Shown here: piece after piece, positions 62,778 through 64,000 of the stretch | Layout of the letters: every line of letters begins with the position of its first letter | Position numbering within the stretch: position 1 is the first letter of the stretch | Assembly: GCA_947034885.2 (NCBI GenBank) | Contig: OX344757.2 | Coordinates: forward strand, 4,898,001 to 4,962,000 | DNA length: 64,000 nucleotides | DNA from: Thuidium tamariscinum | Taxonomy: Eukaryota > Streptophyta > Bryopsida > Hypnales > Thuidiaceae | Reading direction: 5' to 3' | Translations under genes and position numbers: made by a program | Notes under the pieces: generated by a model | Told to the model about the DNA's origin: nothing | The model's database searches: none | The model's input: the letters and a program-made list of their open reading frames with translations, nothing else

Positions 62778-63703
62778 CCCCTAAAGGACCAAAGTGCTTT
62801 TTTGGCAACATAGCGATTTTGGGCAAGTACGTGTGACTAGAGATCTCTATATTTTGGAACCAAAATTTAATAGAAGGTGTGGATGAGGAGTATCTTTCAA
62901 GCCCAATAATTTTCATGACTTTTGACTACATGGTTGAAAAGTTATTGCGTAATATGTTGTTTGTTTCTCAACTTGGGCAGTTCGGGCAGATCAGAAAAAA
63001 TCACTTTTTTTGAAAACCAAAATTTGAAATTGGTTTTATAGATTTATATATATGTGAAAAATCTTTGAATCATTCCATTTGGATTAATGAGTCAAAAGTT
63101 ATGAAGAATTTTGGTTTGTAGGTAGTTACGGATTCTCTACTCTAAAATAAACTTTGAAGTCCTTTATTTTACTCAATTTTCAATATTTTTGAAAAAAACA
63201 AAAAACATTGGGTGTAGAATGTTTATTACAACATTTGAACCATTGAGATTGGCATTTTTCAATTCAATAAATAAATTGTTAAACATTTAGTGTTTTGAAT
63301 AATTCTCTACTTCTCTCTACTTACTATTTTTTTTGTACATGTTGTACAATTCGAAATGATTTGAAATTTTTTGAGCATGTAGCCAACTTGAATTGAAGAA
63401 TGAATCCAAAGAGAAACAACCATTTTGAATATTTTTTCATACAAATGTGGCCTTCTAAAGTGCAGCTGCCCAGATTCCCGCAGTGATAAAAAAGGGATTT
63501 TTGTAACTTCAAACACTATTATCTTACAATCTACATGGCAGAATTTTCTGAAATTTTTTGTACATGCTCTCAAACTAGTGTACTCTAAGATCCTATGGTT
63601 ACATTATCCTAAAAATGTTTTTTTTTCTAAAATTTGATAGTTATCCTAAAAATGACAATTTTGGAGCAATTTTGGTGAAAACATAGTCAAAAACCTTTAG
63701 GGG
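62778..63703. mobile_element. 926-bp TTAA-flanked element
   Basis: It runs from CCCCTAAAGGACCAAAG to AAAAACCTTTAGGGG and is flanked by TTAA (62774-62777, 63704-63707). Its left half matches one arm of the foldback at 50328-51065; its right half matches that of 59712-60616 (AAGATCCTATGGTTA). Non-coding. Confidence 0.88.
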
Positions 63704-63705
63704 TT

Positions 63706-64000
63706 AAGGTAGGGCACCATTTTAGAACCAGCTCCATTTAAGAGCCTTCTACCTTAGAGTAAGCTTATAGCCACCCCATGCACTGTGAAGCAACCAACTA
63801 TAAACATTTAGTGGAGCACTGATCTTTCTTGACCTTCCTTGATCAATGGTTCACAATGTTTATAGTGTTGCTTTGTAGAGAATGGGTGGTGATATTTTTA
63901 GAAAGGGAGGAGGTTCATAAAGCGCCCATCGAAAAGTTGAAACTGCATTTTGGAGCAATCAAACTTCTTGAAATATTTTTTAGTAAATTTTCCTTGGAAG
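63706..64000. repeat. AAGGTAG-family fragments at the window end
   Basis: A very short element (about 63706-63755) has ends AAGGTAGGGC and GCCTTCTACCTT. Another copy starts near 63905 (GGGAGGAGGTTCATAAAGCG) and runs off the window at TAGTAAATTTTCCTTGGAAG, the start of the family core. Confidence 0.5.

Noticed and set aside
1-64000. CRISPR arrays, operons, ribosome-binding sites
   Set aside because: This is nuclear plant DNA; the tandem repeats seen have no uniform repeat-spacer pattern.

Overview
The window is nuclear DNA of a land plant. Genes are split by GT-AG introns. It carries a nuclear tRNA-Tyr(GUA) with the short anticodon-loop intron, plastid- and mitochondrion-targeted plant proteins (a MenA/ABC4-type phytyltransferase, COX5C), and a plant CACTA (En/Spm, TNP2) transposon. 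Gene density is low, intergenic DNA is AT-rich, and no LTR-retrotransposon gag-pol is recognisable. I cannot fix the species; a large-genome, non-angiosperm lineage is a low-confidence guess.

Layout. 1-5.2 kb is AT-rich and gene-free. 5.2-10.7 kb (minus) is a complete 11-exon gene for plastid 2-carboxy-1,4-naphthoquinone phytyltransferase (phylloquinone synthesis). 11.13 kb holds an intron-containing tRNA-Tyr. 12.1-13.5 kb (minus) is a 4-exon gene for a conserved plastid protein with a CxxxCxxxC motif. 14.0-14.5 kb has coding-like DNA I cannot name. 15.4-16.8 kb is a palindromic CACTA MITE carrying a TTAA-flanked element inside it. 19.0-20.0 kb and 24.9-26.1 kb are two COX5C genes (cytochrome c oxidase subunit 5C); the first has an ABCB-transporter exon relic in its intron. 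Between them lie a second copy of the tRNA-Tyr 3' flank and a broken RFT1 gene (minus, 21.4-24.3 kb). 26.1-33.1 kb is AT-rich repeat country.

33,122-50,006 is one complete 16.9-kb CACTA transposon with matching ends and a 3-bp target duplication (ATA). It carries a TNP2 transposase gene on plus (one in-frame stop), a Transposase_24-like gene on minus, and a small coiled-coil ORF between them. 50-64 kb is a nest of small DNA transposons: TTAA-flanked elements with CCCCT termini, a pair with 4-bp TTAC/TTAT duplications, foldback elements, a TTA-flanked MITE, a dispersed AAGGTAG repeat, and a GC-rich island behind a 29-C tract.

The least expected signal is the TTAA-flanked family. One copy sits inside the palindromic MITE, and the MITE's other arm preserves the empty site and shows that exactly TTAA was duplicated. 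This behaviour is typical of piggyBac, Kolobok or Sola3 and is not among the usual plant MITE types. The COX5C pair and the ABC4 gene are the well-supported host genes; they are unrelated in pathway and not co-regulated as far as the sequence shows.
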